DNA of 47,592 bases from a virus. The DNA is taken from IMG/VR virus record IMGVR_UViG_3300036715_000530, positions 1 through 47,592 of that record; one strand, 5' to 3'. The position numbers were made by a program, and so were the translations under genes. Positions 45,334 to 47,592 of the stretch are shown one piece after another (within the stretch, counting starts at the first letter, position 1; every line of letters starts with the position of its first letter). The notes under the pieces were generated by a model that had not been told where the DNA came from, made no database searches, and saw nothing but the letters and a program-made list of their open reading frames with translations.

Positions 45334-46808
45334 TGGTTATTGCAACTGGCGTTAAAACCCGGCACCGCGACTTTGGCACTTATGCTAATAAATGGCAGCG
45401 CGTTCGCGATGTTATTTCCGGTCAAGAGGCAATGCACAACGCCGGTGTTCGTTACTTGCCGATGCTTGCAGATCAAAAGCCGGAAGCTTATCAGTCATAT
45501 TTAAGGCGCACTACTTTTTACAATGCCAGCTTTCGCACAGTTTCCGGCTTTAATGGTATGCTATTTCGTAAGCCGCCTACCATTGAAACCGACGACACAT
45601 TACAAATTCTGTTAGATGATGTTACTATGTCGGGCGTTCCTTTTGAAACGTTCGTCGAAAATATTTGCTTTGAAAACTTAACGGTTAGCCGAGTTGGTAT
45701 TTTAGTTGATCATCCGGTGCAATTTACAAATGCAGATGGCACAACGCCAACTGTTGCCCAAATCGAGCAGGCCAATATCCGGCCTTCTATGCTTATGTAT
45801 AAGGCAGAAAGCATAATCAATTGGAAATTTTCCTTTATCAAAAACAAAAATGTTCTTACGCAAGTTAGGTTGTTAGAACATGCCGAAATTGCTAAGAATG
45901 AATTTGAAAGCGAAATGCAAGTCAATATTAAAGTCTTAGACTTAGTTGATGGCAAATATAGAATGCGTGTCTTTAAGGAAGAAAGCGAAGAACAAATCGG
46001 CGAAGACGTTTACCCATTAATGAACGGCAAGAATTTGGATTTTATTCCGTTCTATTTGATTAGTCCTAGTGGCATTGAAGGCCATTTAGAGGAACCCATC
46101 TTTATTGATTTGTTCGATTTGAATATCCAACATTATAGAGTTAGTGCTGATTACGAACACGGCTCGCATATGACGGGGCTTCCTACCCCTTATATTTGCG
46201 GCTATCAAAACACTTTTGATCAAACCGGGGTAATCAAACCCGCTGATTTTTATATCGGCTCTAGCGTTGCTTGGGTTTTTGCCGACCCGCAAACCAAGGT
46301 TGGCTTTCTGGAATTTACCGGCACTGGTCTAACGGCACTAGAAGCCAATCTAACCCGCAAGGAAGCGCAAATGGCGGCTATCGGTGCGCGTATGCTCGCG
46401 CCTGAAAAGTCGGGCGTCGAAGCGGCGGAAACGCTATCAATGCGACACAGCGGCGAAAACAGCATTTTATCGGCAATCGCCAACGCCTGTAGCTTGGGCA
46501 TTATGAAGGCGCTAGAAACCTTTGCCGCTTGGGCAGGATCAAAGGGCAAAATCAAATTCGAAATTAACCGCGAATTTCTCCCCATTGGTGTTGATGGTCG
46601 CACGCTAACGGCTTGGGTTGGCTTGGTGCAAGCTGGCATGTTATCCAAGGAAAGCGCCTTCGATTTGATGAAGCGTGGCGAAATGATTGACGAAGAATTG
46701 AGTTATGAAGACGAACAAGCCCGCATTGACAGCCAGCCGCCACCGGCACCGATAGCGCCTAAACCGGGCGTTCAACCGGCGCCTAAAAATAATCCAATTC
46801 CGGCTTGA
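45333..46808 (+). CDS. Portal protein (DUF4055-like)
   Basis: 491 residues; ATG shares bases with the terminase TAA (TAATG). The N-terminus RVRDVISGQEAMHNAGVRYLPML and the later SYLRRTTFYNASFRTVSGFNGMLFRKPP are typical of DUF4055 portals, followed by a beta clip region and a helical C-terminus (TALEANLTRKEAQMAAIGARML, GVDGRTLTAWVGLVQ). The C-terminal 30 residues are Pro-rich. Forms the dodecameric DNA channel. Confidence 0.88.
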   Translation: MVIATGVKTRHRDFGTYANKWQRVRDVISGQEAMHNAGVRYLPMLADQKPEAYQSYLRRTTFYNASFRTVSGFNGMLFRKPPTIETDDTLQILLDDVTMSGVPFETFVENICFENLTVSRVGILVDHPVQFTNADGTTPTVAQIEQANIRPSMLMYKAESIINWKFSFIKNKNVLTQVRLLEHAEIAKNEFESEMQVNIKVLDLVDGKYRMRVFKEESEEQIGEDVYPLMNGKNLDFIPFYLISPSGIEGHLEEPIFIDLFDLNIQHYRVSADYEHGSHMTGLPTPYICGYQNTFDQTGVIKPADFYIGSSVAWVFADPQTKVGFLEFTGTGLTALEANLTRKEAQMAAIGARMLAPEKSGVEAAETLSMRHSGENSILSAIANACSLGIMKALETFAAWAGSKGKIKFEINREFLPIGVDGRTLTAWVGLVQAGMLSKESAFDLMKRGEMIDEELSYEDEQARIDSQPPPAPIAPKPGVQPAPKNNPIPA

Positions 46809-46833
46809 CAAACCTTTTTCCGGCTCCTATCTT
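46805..46833 (+). promoter_or_regulatory. Promoter between portal and accessory genes
   Basis: TTGACA 46805-46810 (over the portal stop), an exact 17-base spacer, TATCTT 46828-46833, then AAGGAACCGG and ATG 46868. The promoter lies in the open frame, so a longer frame from TTG 46805 is only an artefact. Confidence 0.8.
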
Positions 46834-46867
46834 GGCTTTGTTAGTTCAAGAGAAGGAACCGGAAATT

Positions 46868-47230
46868 ATGGCTTGGGTTAATCAGAAAAAGAAAGCAAAG
46901 TTGGTAAAGGCTGCTAAGGCGGTGTTGCCGAAAGACTGGAAAGTCAGTTTCGCCGTGCAAAATCATAGCACGATTGTTGCCACCATTAACGAAGCGCCGG
47001 AAGCGGTGAAAGCCGATTTTATCGGGCCGGATGAAGACGGGCTTTTTGTCAACCCCTATCACCTAAGCCTAGCTTGGCAGGGTGCAACCGCCGAGACGCT
47101 TGAAAAGCTGATAGCCGCGCTCAACACCGATAACCACGATAACAGCGACAGCATGACCGACTATTTCGACGTTGGGCATTACGTTAGCATTCAGTTTGGC
47201 AAGTGGAATAAGCCGACCAAATTTATTTGA
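46868..47230 (+). CDS. Unknown 120-aa protein
   Basis: ATG 46868, chosen because of the AAGGAACCGGAAATT leader and the upstream promoter. Helical basic N-terminus (WVNQKKKAKLVKAAKAVLPKDWKVSFAVQNHSTI) then mixed alpha/beta. The start pattern resembles small domains attached to large polyvalent phage proteins (LPD-like), but I cannot assign one. It may be expressed early, before the structural genes. Confidence 0.68.
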   Translation: MAWVNQKKKAKLVKAAKAVLPKDWKVSFAVQNHSTIVATINEAPEAVKADFIGPDEDGLFVNPYHLSLAWQGATAETLEKLIAALNTDNHDNSDSMTDYFDVGHYVSIQFGKWNKPTKFI

Positions 47231-47239
47231 CGATGCCGC

Positions 47240-47274
47240 TTGACAACGCCAGCATAAGGCTTATGCTGGCGTTG
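47240..47274 (+). promoter_or_regulatory. Palindromic promoter-operator, perfect 14-bp arms
   Basis: TTGACA 47240-47245, a 16-base spacer, TATGCT 47262-47267. The arms CAACGCCAGCATAA (47244-47257) and TTATGCTGGCGTTG (47261-47274) are fully complementary around GGC. The same geometry and central GGC occur at 35764. It drives the small genes at 47295 and 140 (continuing over the join). Confidence 0.75.
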
Positions 47275-47294
47275 TTAGAAAGAGGAACAGGAAA

Positions 47295-47480
47295 ATGATT
47301 ATCAATCACCAAACCATTGACGCAATGAAAACCGATCATCCGTTCGCCGCTGGCGCGCTGGCCGCTTCGTTTGGAATGCCGCGTGATAGCTTCGGCCCAC
47401 ATTTCGGTATGCGCTCCACTAACGAGTATTGTCGTGCCGAATTTGTCAAAGGTTGGAACGCTTGCGAAGGCGTTAAGTAA
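47295..47480 (+). CDS. Unknown 61-aa protein
   Basis: It follows AGAGGAACAGGAAA. Sequence MIINHQTIDAMKTDHPFAAG, then FGMPRDSFGPHFGMRSTNEYCRAEFVKGW. Unrecognised, short and soluble. Its last part is repeated at 1-116 by the contig overlap. It lies between portal and MuF genes under a palindromic promoter. Confidence 0.7.
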   Translation: MIINHQTIDAMKTDHPFAAGALAASFGMPRDSFGPHFGMRSTNEYCRAEFVKGWNACEGVK

Positions 47481-47592
47481 TTTTCACAAGTGAGATTTTC
47501 ACAATGATTACCGACGCACAGCTTCAGAAATTTTGTGATGACGTTTTGGCAATGCGCCGCGAATACAATTGCAAACATGGCTATGGTGATGC
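47365..47592. repeat. Terminal direct repeat, right copy
   Basis: Same 228 bases as 1-228 apart from T at 47491 (G at 127). It contains the end of the 47295 gene, the intergenic leader and the first part of the gene at 47504. Confidence 0.95.
47504..47592 (+). CDS. 5' part of the 97-aa gene (partial copy of 140-433)
   Basis: Identical in protein to the first 29 residues of the gene at 140; cut by the window end. In this copy the upstream ribosome binding site reads GTGAG rather than GGGAG because of the single mismatch. Confidence 0.85.
   Translation, partial: MITDAQLQKFCDDVLAMRREYNCKHGYGD

Noticed and set aside
46805-46867. N-terminal extension of the 120-aa protein from TTG 46805
   Set aside because: The stretch contains a clear promoter and the ribosome binding site of ATG 46868.

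Overview
The window is an essentially complete tailed double-stranded DNA phage genome with a long, non-contractile (siphovirus-like) tail. The first and last 228 bases are the same sequence except for one base, so the genome is about 47,364 bp and was cut arbitrarily inside the structural operon. I see no integrase, excisionase, partition gene or clear CI-type repressor, so I infer a virulent or non-integrating phage. The promoters follow the alphaproteobacterial CTTGACA-N16/17-TATCTT style, the coding sequence often uses TTA leucine codons, and the phage carries its own tRNA-Leu(UAA). These points suggest an alphaproteobacterial, probably GC-rich host; this is inference only.

Layout on the circle. 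(1) About 40.2 kb to 47.5 kb and on through 1 to 20.3 kb, plus strand: a DUF7303-like gene, lysis genes (holin-like, GH108 endolysin, small membrane proteins, lipoprotein), terminase small and large subunits, DUF4055-type portal, three small accessory genes, a MuF head protein fused to a zeta-toxin-like kinase, scaffold, major capsid, head-fiber-like miniprotein, head-tail connectors, tail tube, tail chaperones with a -1 frameshift, tape measure, tail-tip proteins and a 1,820-residue host-recognition protein. (2) 20.3 to 30.9 kb, minus strand: a tightly overlapping replication and recombination operon with a Sak4-like ATPase, a DUF669-type ssDNA-binding protein, a Cas4-like nuclease, an SF2 helicase, a beta-clamp-like protein and a B-family DNA polymerase. 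A small protein ending in a clamp-binding motif lies in the same operon. (3) 30.9 to 31.1 kb: a divergent control region. (4) 31.1 to 40.1 kb, plus strand: a small HTH-like protein, a primase-polymerase/DUF3987 helicase, then about 25 very small genes (zinc-ribbon minigenes, single-span membrane peptides, a papain-fold protein, a Tad2-like protein, a VRR-NUC nuclease, a MazG-like hydrolase) and the tRNA gene.

The two transcription blocks diverge at about 31 kb and converge on a strong hairpin at about 20.29 kb. The most unusual items are the MuF-zeta fusion with a 54-aa gene directly behind it, the pairing of a bacterial-type sliding clamp with a family B polymerase and a QLNLF-tailed partner, promoters embedded in near-perfect palindromes, two structured intergenic regions closed by long inverted repeats (27.20-27.36 kb and 36.41-36.51 kb), and three exactly 98-residue repeat units in the tail-tip protein. 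No database search was possible: family names rest on motif recognition.
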